A DNA stretch of 24,507 nucleotides from IMG/VR virus record IMGVR_UViG_3300035670_006355, positions 1 to 24,507 of that record. The stretch is one strand, 5' to 3'. The stretch comes from a virus. Under the pieces are notes generated by a model. It made no database searches and had not been told where the DNA came from. It saw only the letters and a program-made list of their open reading frames with translations. Both the position numbers and the translations under genes were made by a program. Shown here piece by piece: positions 6,375 through 12,417 of the stretch; the stretch's first letter is position 1; each line of letters starts with the position of its first letter.

Positions 6375-8308
6375 GACTTATTCGCCCAACTATTGCCTAC
6401 ATATATTTCAATCTCAATAGGGAAGTTCATCTGTAACGGTTTAACACTTTCCCTGCATATCTCTGGAAGGGCTGCCACAAACTCCTCTACCAAATCCTCG
6501 CGCACCTGGTAGGCATATTCATCGTGTACGAAAAGAATTGGCATAACATCCTTTGTGGCATCCCATCTAGACGCAATGTACTCGTAGACTTCAATCAATA
6601 TGTATTTGCTAATTATAGCACCTAGACCTTGCCCCTGCATATTCAAGCACGCATGCTCGCTGCTAGGCAGAACCCTATGACCGTCGATAAGTGTAGTATA
6701 GCCGTTGAGGAGATACTCGGTTATAAAGTAGTCCCTTGTGTACATCAGACCTGGGCACGTACGGCCCATAGTTTCGATTGCCTTCTTTCCGTCATCAATC
6801 TGGCGGCCAGGTTCTTTAGGGGAGATGTACAGTCCTAACTTAGCTGGCCCTGCGCCATATAAGAATGCGAAGAACATAGTCTTAGCTGTGTCTCGTGATA
6901 CCTCTTTACCAAAGGTGGCGCTAAGAGCGGCCGCATTTAGTGAGTGGGTATCGGTTCCCTGTACTTTATCTCCACGGAGCACCTGGTTAAGGAGGGCTGG
7001 TTGACCGCTGACCCTATATACCAATTCTGCAATAGTCCCCACCTCGAGATTTGAAATGTCAAACCCAACGAATTTAAATCCCTCTGGAACCGTGAACGCT
7101 CTACGTATCTCCTCACCATATAGCTTCTTCTTCGACGTGGTTTGACCCAAATTTGGGAGGGCATGGGACGCGCGAAAAGTTCTAGTCCCATAGCTATTAA
7201 TAACACCGTGTAAACGACCTTCTTGAACATTATCAATATATCCTTTCCCTGAGTATTGTTTACCGTCCCCTACGATGGAGCCTATACGTTTGACCAAGTC
7301 TCGATAATAGGACACCAGCTTCAGTTCTGGGTAGATAATTTCCAGCAATTCCATGTTTGCCGCATTAAAACTAGGGCTACCCTTATCCGTAAATCCGGTA
7401 GGTACGAAATCAGGATGCTTAGCCATAATAGCCCTATACAGATGCTGGTTACTATTGGGATTAAATTCTTTAACCACAGGTAGCACCCTAGCAGGGTCTT
7501 TCTTAGTAGGCTTAAGTTCTAGGTCTATGAATTCCCGAACGAAAATATTCTTAAGTTCTTCTTTATATTCTTCTTGCAAAGAACGCATCTCAGAGACTAA
7601 GTTGTCTAGCGCCTTAACGTCTATTAACACTCCATTCTCACACAGAACACGAGTCGCATCATTTGCTCGAGTGTTAAAATCGACCAGGTACCTATATGAA
7701 GTGTAATCTTCGTCCGATAATTTATTAACCCTGTCTAGGCAGAATTCATACACGCGTTGAGTGAGTCTAACATCTTGTTCACAGTATTTCAACAAGTCTA
7801 GGCGTACGGTCAGAAAGTCCTTACTTACGTCCTGCTTGTAGCTGCCAAAGAACTGTCCCCACACTTTAAGTCCGTGACTGACGTGGATGTAGTTATCGTC
7901 GTCTTCCTCTACTTCATCGAACTTAGCCTTCTTCATAGATTTGATGAACTCTGGTTTGTTGTCTATGCTGTTTGGGCCTACGTAGGCGGGAATATCTCTC
8001 CCTCCGAATATGCACAAGAGCCGCGACAAGAGGAGGGTGTCTATTACCCTGGCATTCCCTCTGTAACCAAACCTACGGACTACAGGAATATCGTATAAGT
8101 GGGCGTTGTGTCCTACTAGCATATCCTCAGACGTAAGCTGGTTAAGGAACGCAATTCCGTCCGCTAGGGTTCCATCTCTGGTTAAGTCTGGACTATCATG
8201 CCACCACTTAGCCTTTCCATCTTCCACTGTCACCATACATGAAATAATCTGAACGTTGTATGGATTCAGATTGTCCGTTTCCGTGTCAAAGAATACTATA
8301 CGCCCCAT
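6371..8308 (-). CDS. Family A DNA polymerase with 3'-5' exonuclease domain, T7 gp5-like
   Basis: The 645-aa replicative polymerase has both domains intact. Exonuclease: DTE (Asp-8, Glu-10), GHNAHLYD (66-73) and YCEQD (175-179). Polymerase: motif A VGFDISNLE with Asp-417; motif B RDTAKTMFFAFLYG with Arg-472, Lys-476, Phe-480 and Tyr-484; motif C VHDE with Asp-596. It is shorter than T7 gp5 (704 aa). Most of the shortfall lies at about residues 252-283, where T7 carries its 76-residue thioredoxin-binding insert. At the sugar-selecting site (T7 Tyr-526) it has Phe, as in E. coli Pol I. The start ATG follows TGAGG and overlaps the exonuclease gene by 13 bases. Confidence 0.96.
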   Translation of the reverse strand: MGRIVFFDTETDNLNPYNVQIISCMVTVEDGKAKWWHDSPDLTRDGTLADGIAFLNQLTSEDMLVGHNAHLYDIPVVRRFGYRGNARVIDTLLLSRLLCIFGGRDIPAYVGPNSIDNKPEFIKSMKKAKFDEVEEDDDNYIHVSHGLKVWGQFFGSYKQDVSKDFLTVRLDLLKYCEQDVRLTQRVYEFCLDRVNKLSDEDYTSYRYLVDFNTRANDATRVLCENGVLIDVKALDNLVSEMRSLQEEYKEELKNIFVREFIDLELKPTKKDPARVLPVVKEFNPNSNQHLYRAIMAKHPDFVPTGFTDKGSPSFNAANMELLEIIYPELKLVSYYRDLVKRIGSIVGDGKQYSGKGYIDNVQEGRLHGVINSYGTRTFRASHALPNLGQTTSKKKLYGEEIRRAFTVPEGFKFVGFDISNLEVGTIAELVYRVSGQPALLNQVLRGDKVQGTDTHSLNAAALSATFGKEVSRDTAKTMFFAFLYGAGPAKLGLYISPKEPGRQIDDGKKAIETMGRTCPGLMYTRDYFITEYLLNGYTTLIDGHRVLPSSEHACLNMQGQGLGAIISKYILIEVYEYIASRWDATKDVMPILFVHDEYAYQVREDLVEEFVAALPEICRESVKPLQMNFPIEIEIYVGNSWANKS

Positions 8309-9003
8309 GTTTTCCTCACAGCCTCTATCCGTGGGTTAGTATCAACGTCCTTAAGTGCAATGACTAGATTAGTCTTGAACTCATCCGCGAACAAGTCCAC
8401 TGCCTCGAAGAACTCCTGAGCTATCTCCTCGTCCCACTCCACATGCTGGATGTAGATGCGGTAGTCTGGGGAGACTTCCTCATTATAACTTATAAAATAA
8501 CAGCCTCTGCGCTCCGTAGCGTACATCTCCGCATAAATCTGAGCTAAGTGTTTCTCAGGCATCCCTTCCTGAAAGGCTCTCAGATGGTTACGTGTAGTTG
8601 GACACTTTATCTCAAAAACACATTCATCAGAGGTAAGGCCGTCTGGAGACGCTGCCAACCAAGGCCTGTCAATGTTGTAACAGCTACCTACATCCGATAC
8701 GTTGAAATCATTACCTAATTCTCTGCGGATACATTCAACCGCATAGTCTCTAGCTACCGGCTCTAGGCGAGTTCCCCGTAACATGTGCTCGTTAGGCTCG
8801 AGCTTCTTAACTTCCCCAGTAGTCGCCTCTAAAAGAAGTTCGGCCATTAGCTCTTTACGGCTTTTTGGCCATTTATACGCTGTTCTTTTCCACGTGCTCG
8901 ATACCCTACTGCCGGTAAGGCGAGCCAGCCGAAAAGCGAACCATCCCTCTGTCCGCTGGTGGCTGGTGTCAAAAACAGTTTTAACTTTATTATTATTCGT
9001 CAT
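8296..9003 (-). CDS. YqaJ/lambda-exonuclease-family recombination nuclease
   Basis: The 235-aa product fits the YqaJ viral recombinase fold, a processive 5'-3' dsDNA exonuclease that exposes 3' tails for annealing. Visible motifs are QRTEGWFAFRLARLTGSRV (16-34), RGTRLEPVA with Glu-81, ASPDGL with Asp-121, EIKCP with Glu-131 and Lys-133, and QIYAEMYATE (155-164). The Asp-x9-Glu-x-Lys spacing equals that of lambda exonuclease (Asp-119, Glu-129, Lys-131). It sits directly upstream of the polymerase, where T7-type phages instead have a FEN-like gene 6 exonuclease close by. The ATG at 9003 overlaps the preceding stop (ATGA); its own ribosome site is weak, so it probably depends on coupling. Confidence 0.92.
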   Translation of the reverse strand: MTNNNKVKTVFDTSHQRTEGWFAFRLARLTGSRVSSTWKRTAYKWPKSRKELMAELLLEATTGEVKKLEPNEHMLRGTRLEPVARDYAVECIRRELGNDFNVSDVGSCYNIDRPWLAASPDGLTSDECVFEIKCPTTRNHLRAFQEGMPEKHLAQIYAEMYATERRGCYFISYNEEVSPDYRIYIQHVEWDEEIAQEFFEAVDLFADEFKTNLVIALKDVDTNPRIEAVRKTWGV

Positions 9004-9200
9004 AGTTTAAGGCCAGAGAGTGATATGATATCGTCTGTGAATTTGTCTACGCCTTTAATAGTTCCTTCAGTAAATCCCGCAATTAATTCGGCTACTGCGG
9101 CATCATAAGCATCTCTGCCATCGATGACCTTCATCCCCGCTAATTGTTTAAGCTGGTGTGGTGTAATAAATAATGTTGCTTTAATTGGTTCAATTTTCAT
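9000..9200 (-). CDS. Hypothetical protein, 66 aa
   Basis: This is a small protein of unknown function with two likely helices (ITPHQLKQLAGM and DAYDAAVAELIAGF). There is no named motif. The ATG has AAAGGA at seven bases. A 93-base spacer with a hairpin and an AT-rich leader separates it from the preceding gene, so this may be the first gene of a sub-transcript that continues into the exonuclease and polymerase genes. Its stop overlaps the exonuclease start (ATGA). Confidence 0.65.
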   Translation of the reverse strand: MKIEPIKATLFITPHQLKQLAGMKVIDGRDAYDAAVAELIAGFTEGTIKGVDKFTDDIISLSGLKL

Positions 9201-9246
9201 ACTAGTTTCCTTTATTAGATACTTTATTATTATATTAATATAAAAT

Positions 9247-9282
9247 GCCTTTCGGCGGTTAACGGGCTGTGCTGGACAGCCC
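9247..9282 (-). promoter_or_regulatory. Intercistronic hairpins, possible partial terminator or processing site
   Basis: A perfect 7-bp stem GGGCTGT/ACAGCCC with a 5-base loop (9264-9282) lies a few bases after the stop of the 142-aa gene. It is followed in the leftward direction by a small GCC-GAAA-GGC hairpin (9247-9256) and ATTTTAT. The first hairpin has no U-run; the second is short but U-followed. A TATAAT word occurs in the AT-rich stretch that follows, without a good -35 box. An internal attenuator or RNA-processing site is likely; a promoter is possible. Confidence 0.45.
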
Positions 9283-9293
9283 TCTCACTACAT

Positions 9294-9722
9294 TTATAAC
9301 GTTCTCATCTTGACCGAGCCTGTCGACGGAGTGCGAACAATCGCCCCGCCAGTACCACGAGGTAAGGACGCTACAGGTGCTGGTGCGGCCGCTGCCGGTG
9401 CTGCGGGTTTAGCCAAATCGGCGATTGCAACTTCGCGTTCACTAACAAAATCGATAGTGTCTGTCTGGTTGACGTGGATAATAATCGCGTCACCTTTCTC
9501 AGTCTTAGTTGGCTTGGCCGACAAGGATACAGGAACCAAAAACTGTTGACCGTCAATTGTAACTGTCAAGAACGTCTTTCCGCTAAACTTATCGGAAGAT
9601 GCACCATTGGAACCAACAAACTTAGTAGCAAACGTGCTTCCTAGAGACGTTTCAAATTGTTTGCCGGTTTTCTTAACTGAGTAAGTGATTTTAGTGATGT
9701 GTGTTGGTTTGTTAAAAGCCAT
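9294..9722 (-). CDS. Hypothetical protein, 142 aa; possible DNA-binding accessory protein
   Basis: The N-terminal about 95 residues look beta-rich (ITKITYSVKK, KTFLTVTIDGQQFLVPV, AIIIHVNQTDTIDFV) and could be a small barrel. A linker of Ala and Pro (AKPAAPAAAAPAPVAS) and a basic, Gly/Ser/Thr-rich tail follow. T7-type phages encode an ssDNA-binding protein in this module, but the acidic C-terminal tail of such proteins is absent here, so I do not assign that role. The frame opens at 9782; the ATG at 9722 has AGGAG at six bases and is the better start. It overlaps the primase gene end by 11 bases. Confidence 0.7.
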   Translation of the reverse strand: MAFNKPTHITKITYSVKKTGKQFETSLGSTFATKFVGSNGASSDKFSGKTFLTVTIDGQQFLVPVSLSAKPTKTEKGDAIIIHVNQTDTIDFVSEREVAIADLAKPAAPAAAAPAPVASLPRGTGGAIVRTPSTGSVKMRTL

Positions 9723-10797
9723 TTGTGTCTCCTTCGGTGAGTAATAGGCGTAGGTATTTAACAGTATATTGCCTGTCGTCAATCTTTATTATAGCATGGT
9801 CAGGTTTTCCGTCAAGTATTAATTGCGAAAAATCCAAGGATACTTGAACTCTTTTGTTAATAAGTATTTCAAGTTGGGAACTCCCTGAATACTTCAAAAC
9901 ATCCGCCGCATCTTTCAAGCCGTGAGCATAGTGCCAGTTTACAACACTTGGAGTAACTCCGAGGTTAACCATCTCGAACATAAGGCGGCGAGAGGCGGTG
10001 AGACCGGCCTGGTCGTTATCGAACATTATACAGACGTCATCGAACAACTTCAGGAACTCAATGTCGGCATCTAACCATTTCATGTTGCTGGCCCCACTAG
10101 GTACACTCACTGCGTTAAATCCAGCTTCCATCACGGCTAATGCATCCTTCTCACCTTCGGTGATTACCAGAAGACTTCGGTCTCCCACGATTGCCTTATA
10201 CAGTCCCCACAGGTGGCGAGGTTTGTTGAACCATGCCCACGTGTTCTTAGTGTCATCACTAGTCTTAGGGAACAGCAAATGGGCAGCGTCAATCATTCCT
10301 GAGTCGGCATGATTAGGGTGTAGAAATGCTATGTACTGGCTCTCCGACGTCTCAGCCAGGGTCAGAATATCACCACACTTATCTAGGGTTTTGTGGCTAA
10401 TACCTGACGATAGAAAGTAGTTGTGACCTGCCGTTAGGGTGTTGTGGAATTGCAACGAGGCTATGTCTAGCTTTACAAAGTCTTCAGGAATATTGAGTAA
10501 GCGTCCTATGTATTCACAGGCGTCAAAGTAACTCATATTCTTCTTGTACCTAACTAGGTCAATTAAGTCACCGTGTGTCATCGTCTCGTTTAAAGTTGGA
10601 TGTACCGTCGGGGCGAAGTCTGACCAAGACCCTGCCATATCTCCATCAACATTTACTGCGCAAGATTTGCCGCCTAAATCGAGAGGCGAACCTAAATAAA
10701 CCGTGCCATTAATAGGACGAACTTCTCCATATAAGTCCGTAAGGATTACTAGCGGATTAAGTTTAGCTTCATTCTTAATTTTGGCAAAATCAAACAT
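9712..10797 (-). CDS. TOPRIM DNA primase, lacking zinc finger and helicase domain
   Basis: The 361-aa product makes RNA primers by analogy with DnaG and T7 gp4. The TOPRIM core is clear: VITEGEKDAL with Glu-214, VPSGASNM (232-239), then CIMFDNDQAG with Asp-260 and Asp-262. The N-terminal segment (about 30-62) has the layout of a CHC2-type domain (GKSCAVNVDGDMAGSWSDF) but not its set of zinc-binding Cys/His. No RecA-like helicase domain follows, unlike full-length T7 gp4; the only helicase in the window is a separate SF1 enzyme. The ATG at 10797 lies directly after the previous stop (TAGATG), with AAGGAGG upstream. Confidence 0.85.
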   Translation of the reverse strand: MFDFAKIKNEAKLNPLVILTDLYGEVRPINGTVYLGSPLDLGGKSCAVNVDGDMAGSWSDFAPTVHPTLNETMTHGDLIDLVRYKKNMSYFDACEYIGRLLNIPEDFVKLDIASLQFHNTLTAGHNYFLSSGISHKTLDKCGDILTLAETSESQYIAFLHPNHADSGMIDAAHLLFPKTSDDTKNTWAWFNKPRHLWGLYKAIVGDRSLLVITEGEKDALAVMEAGFNAVSVPSGASNMKWLDADIEFLKLFDDVCIMFDNDQAGLTASRRLMFEMVNLGVTPSVVNWHYAHGLKDAADVLKYSGSSQLEILINKRVQVSLDFSQLILDGKPDHAIIKIDDRQYTVKYLRLLLTEGDTNGF

Positions 10798-11310
10798 CTA
10801 ACCGCGCCTCCTTCTGTGGTTACACACATAGGTGCACATCTCTAACCAGTGTGCTGCTGTCTCGTCACCTTCCTCAACCTTTGTCATGACAGTATCTCCG
10901 TCTAAACAGTGTATGCCGGTGTTGATTATAGCATAAACTCCGTTGCCCATACTTACTATTTCGCCGCCCATAGGGGTGACGTCTTCCGTATTTCCCTTAT
11001 ATCTATTGAGTTCATTGTCGCTTGGGCAGAAGTCACGATACCATTTGCGACTGTATGAGGCTACTTCTAGGTCAAATTCAGCTAAATGAATTTTCTTAAA
11101 CTGGCTGAGCCGTATGTTGTTTTTATCCTGCTCAAATTTTTTGATAAAAGTCATCCACCTATCATTAGTGGTGCACATACGATGAAAAACCAACAGACGT
11201 GCAGAATGGAGACAAAACTTTTGGCCTGATAGAACGACATTATCGTCATCGGCTAATGTAACTCCAAAAGCCTCTAGGAAGGCCACAAATTTTTTAGGGT
11301 TTAGTTTCAT
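10798..11310 (-). CDS. Hypothetical protein, 170 aa
   Basis: The function is unknown. The sequence is mixed alpha/beta, with seven Cys scattered through it and a strongly basic C-terminus (CNHRRRRG) that suggests nucleic-acid contact. No CxxC pair forms an obvious zinc finger. The start overlaps the stop of the first gene of the operon as ATGA, and its stop abuts the primase start. As an early gene next to the primase it may be a replication accessory factor or host-takeover protein. Confidence 0.65.
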   Translation of the reverse strand: MKLNPKKFVAFLEAFGVTLADDDNVVLSGQKFCLHSARLLVFHRMCTTNDRWMTFIKKFEQDKNNIRLSQFKKIHLAEFDLEVASYSRKWYRDFCPSDNELNRYKGNTEDVTPMGGEIVSMGNGVYAIINTGIHCLDGDTVMTKVEEGDETAAHWLEMCTYVCNHRRRRG

Positions 11311-11510
11311 GCACTCTTTCCGTGTACAAACTTGCTCTCGGTAATCTTTAGTTGGTCAACTAGGTCAACCGTGTTACGAACCCTGGTAAGGTGTTTAGAG
11401 CCGTATTTGCGAGTGATATAAACCTCGACCCAATCTATAGGTCGCTGTAGTGGGTGGTTAGGGTCGGCACGCCTGCGGCCTACTTCAATGTCTTTGATTG
11501 TGAACTGCAT
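11307..11510 (-). CDS. Hypothetical protein, 67 aa, first gene of the leftward operon
   Basis: This is a small, basic protein (GRRRADP, ITRKYGSKHLTRVR) of unknown function, with no domain I recognise. It is the promoter-proximal gene of the leftward operon, 25 bases downstream of the start site implied by the candidate promoter. Its ATG follows AGGGAA. First genes of early phage operons often encode host-takeover or regulatory proteins; here that is only position-based. Confidence 0.65.
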   Translation of the reverse strand: MQFTIKDIEVGRRRADPNHPLQRPIDWVEVYITRKYGSKHLTRVRNTVDLVDQLKITESKFVHGKSA

Positions 11511-11541
11511 AATGGTTCCCTAGATTTGATGGCGATACTTC

Positions 11542-11570
11542 ATATTAACACAACCAAGTGTTAATGCAAA
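11542..11570 (-). promoter_or_regulatory. Candidate promoter and operator of the leftward operon
   Basis: On the minus strand, TTTGCA (11570-11565), a 17-base spacer and TAATAT (11547-11542) approximate a sigma-70 promoter, with a start site about 25 bases before the first gene. The inverted repeat ATTAACAC-aaccaa-GTGTTAAT (11544-11565) fills the spacer and part of both boxes, a typical place for a repressor to bind. The boxes are imperfect, so this rests on position and symmetry. Confidence 0.4.
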
Positions 11571-11577
11571 TTAAAAT

Positions 11578-11597
11578 ATGTAAATAAATGTAAATAA
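11578..11597. repeat. Tandem 10-bp direct repeat ATGTAAATAA x2
   Basis: Two exact, adjacent copies of ATGTAAATAA lie just upstream of the candidate leftward promoter. AT-rich tandem repeats of this sort can be activator sites or easily melted origin DNA; the sequence alone does not decide. Confidence 0.7.
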
Positions 11598-11613
11598 CGA
11601 TAAGACGAAACCT

Positions 11614-11763
11614 ATGGCTTATATATATGCAATCGTAAAAAAAAATAGAGCCGTTAAAAGAGGCCCGCAATGGATTCTTTTCTACACTAAGGTATGTTTG
11701 CCTATCCCATTAGGTACGTTTTCAACCACGGGGCTAAAAACGGCCTTTAAATGGCATTCCTGA
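11614..11763 (+). CDS. Possible small ORF, 49 aa
   Basis: An open frame from ATG reads MAYIYAIVKKNRAVKRGPQ and goes on to a TGA at 11761-11763. It is basic and aromatic, with a hydrophobic middle. There is no good ribosome site (GACGAAACCT precedes the ATG), and no homology is recognised. It lies at the start of the divergent region, followed by hairpins. It could be a small regulatory gene, a remnant, or chance. Confidence 0.2.
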   Translation: MAYIYAIVKKNRAVKRGPQWILFYTKVCLPIPLGTFSTTGLKTAFKWHS

Positions 11764-11800
11764 ATGGAGATGTCAGGTAACCTTAATCGTGGCCGTCCTT

Positions 11801-11934
11801 AAAGTGGCGTAGCCGCATTTAAGTATACTTTAAGTTTAAGTATACTTAAGTATATATCTATTCTAACGGCTTCGCCTGTTAAAGTTAAGGCGCGTACGCG
11901 CTTTAAAGAAGTAAAGGCGCGAATGCGCTTTTAC
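11801..11934 (+). repeat. Series of GC-stem hairpins in AT-rich DNA
   Basis: Four compact hairpins follow one another: 11801-11820 (GTGGC-GTA-GCCGC), 11865-11880 (AACGGC-TTC-GCC-t-GTT), 11885-11906 (11-bp near-palindrome centred on GTAC) and 11911-11934 (10-bp stem with GAAT loop). At least three of them contain a G-U pair that is valid only in rightward RNA. None is followed by a long U-run. They may be leader RNA structures, processing sites or weak terminators. Confidence 0.6.
11818..11850. promoter_or_regulatory. Tandem TTAAGTATACTTAA palindromes, operator-like
   Basis: The unit TTTAAGTATACTT(T)AAG occurs twice back to back (11818-11834 and 11835-11850). The second holds a perfect 14-bp palindrome TTAAGTATACTTAA; the first has one additional T. 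Paired palindromes of this size are typical binding sites for dimeric repressors. The protein that would bind is not identified. Confidence 0.5.
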
Positions 11935-11961
11935 ATATAAGGATTGATAATATACCTTATG

Positions 11962-11975
11962 TTTCAAGTTTGAAA
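11962..11975. promoter_or_regulatory. TTTCAA-gt-TTGAAA palindrome, copy A
   Basis: This 6+2+6 inverted repeat lies within the exact 32-base block at the head of leader copy A; the same site is at 12236-12249 in copy B. Its identity in both copies, while nearby sequence has drifted, suggests a bound site. Confidence 0.4.
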
Positions 11976-12099
11976 TAGTTGTAAAAAAGTATTAGATTGG
12001 CTACCAGAGCGAATTTGCCGTAAATAGCATAAATAGACCTCTTTTGTAAATCTCTCTGAAACTCAAGCCTGGCGTGGCTTAGATACAAATTTGAAGGTT

Positions 12100-12111
12100 A
12101 AACGATCGTTT
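12100..12111. promoter_or_regulatory. AAACGATCGTTT palindrome, copy A
   Basis: This perfect 12-bp palindrome sits inside a 19-base block identical in both leader copies, which suggests an operator or other protein-binding site. Confidence 0.45.
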
Positions 12112-12235
12112 TAATTATCCCTATGTAAGTTGAAGCCTCTGAAACCAGCGCCAGTAGGGCTTTACAGAGAGTTTGTCCTTATCTTTATGTAAGGGGAGAA
12201 TAAGTAGCAGAATTTTAGAGAAAACGAAAAATATG

Positions 12236-12249
12236 TTTCAAGTTTGAAA
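12236..12249. promoter_or_regulatory. TTTCAA-gt-TTGAAA palindrome, copy B
   Basis: This is the second copy of the 6+2+6 inverted repeat, about 170 bases before the small terminase start. Confidence 0.4.
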
Positions 12250-12290
12250 TAGTTGTAAAAAAGTGTTACTTAGATACGAAGCTAAATGTT

Positions 12291-12302
12291 AAACGATCGT
12301 TT
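12291..12302. promoter_or_regulatory. AAACGATCGTTT palindrome, copy B
   Basis: This is the second copy of the 12-bp palindrome, about 115 bases before the small terminase start. Its distance fits control of the rightward transcript. Confidence 0.45.
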
Positions 12303-12417
12303 TAATAATAGTTATTATACCCCTATGTAAGTTGATGTCTCCGAAACCCGCGTCAGTAGGGCCTTACAGAGAGTTTGTCAATATCTTTATGTAAGGGGAG
12401 AATAAGGAGCAGAATTT

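Larger units (their letters stand above)
11959..12232 (+). repeat. Leader repeat, copy A (degenerate)
   Basis: This is the first of two tandem copies of the small-terminase leader. It shares with copy B an exact 32-base block (11959-11990), an exact 19-base block with the AAACGATCGTTT palindrome (12097-12115), and a 97-base block with 9 mismatches (12119-12215). It holds about 80 additional bases between the first two blocks. Where copy B has the ribosome site AAGGAG and the start codon, copy A has AAGTAG and lacks ten bases including the ATG. Confidence 0.85.
11511..12417. other. Divergent control region between the two operons
   Basis: This 907-base, AT-rich stretch separates the leftward replication operon from the rightward virion operon. 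It holds an 8-bp inverted repeat overlapping a candidate leftward promoter, a 10-bp tandem repeat, tandem 14-bp palindromes, a series of GC hairpins, and two degenerate copies of the leader that precedes the small terminase gene. The mix fits operators, promoters and possibly a replication origin. One 49-codon frame is the only possible gene. Confidence 0.75.

Noticed and set aside
1-11510. A toxin-antitoxin, restriction or CBASS-like defence cassette among the small unknown genes
   Set aside because: No nuclease, kinase, cyclase, antitoxin or methyltransferase motif is visible in the small genes; grouping them as a system would be guesswork.
11614-11800. A possible tRNA or tRNA-like remnant in the divergent region
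   Set aside because: No cloverleaf with an acceptor stem and a T-arm could be built from the short stems here.
12375-12403. TTGTCA, 17-base spacer, GAGAAT just before the small terminase gene, resembling a sigma-70 promoter
   Set aside because: A start site a few bases further on would leave the ribosome site AAGGAG (12404-12409) at or outside the 5' end, and the -10 box is poor. Conservation in both leader copies is explained by the duplication.
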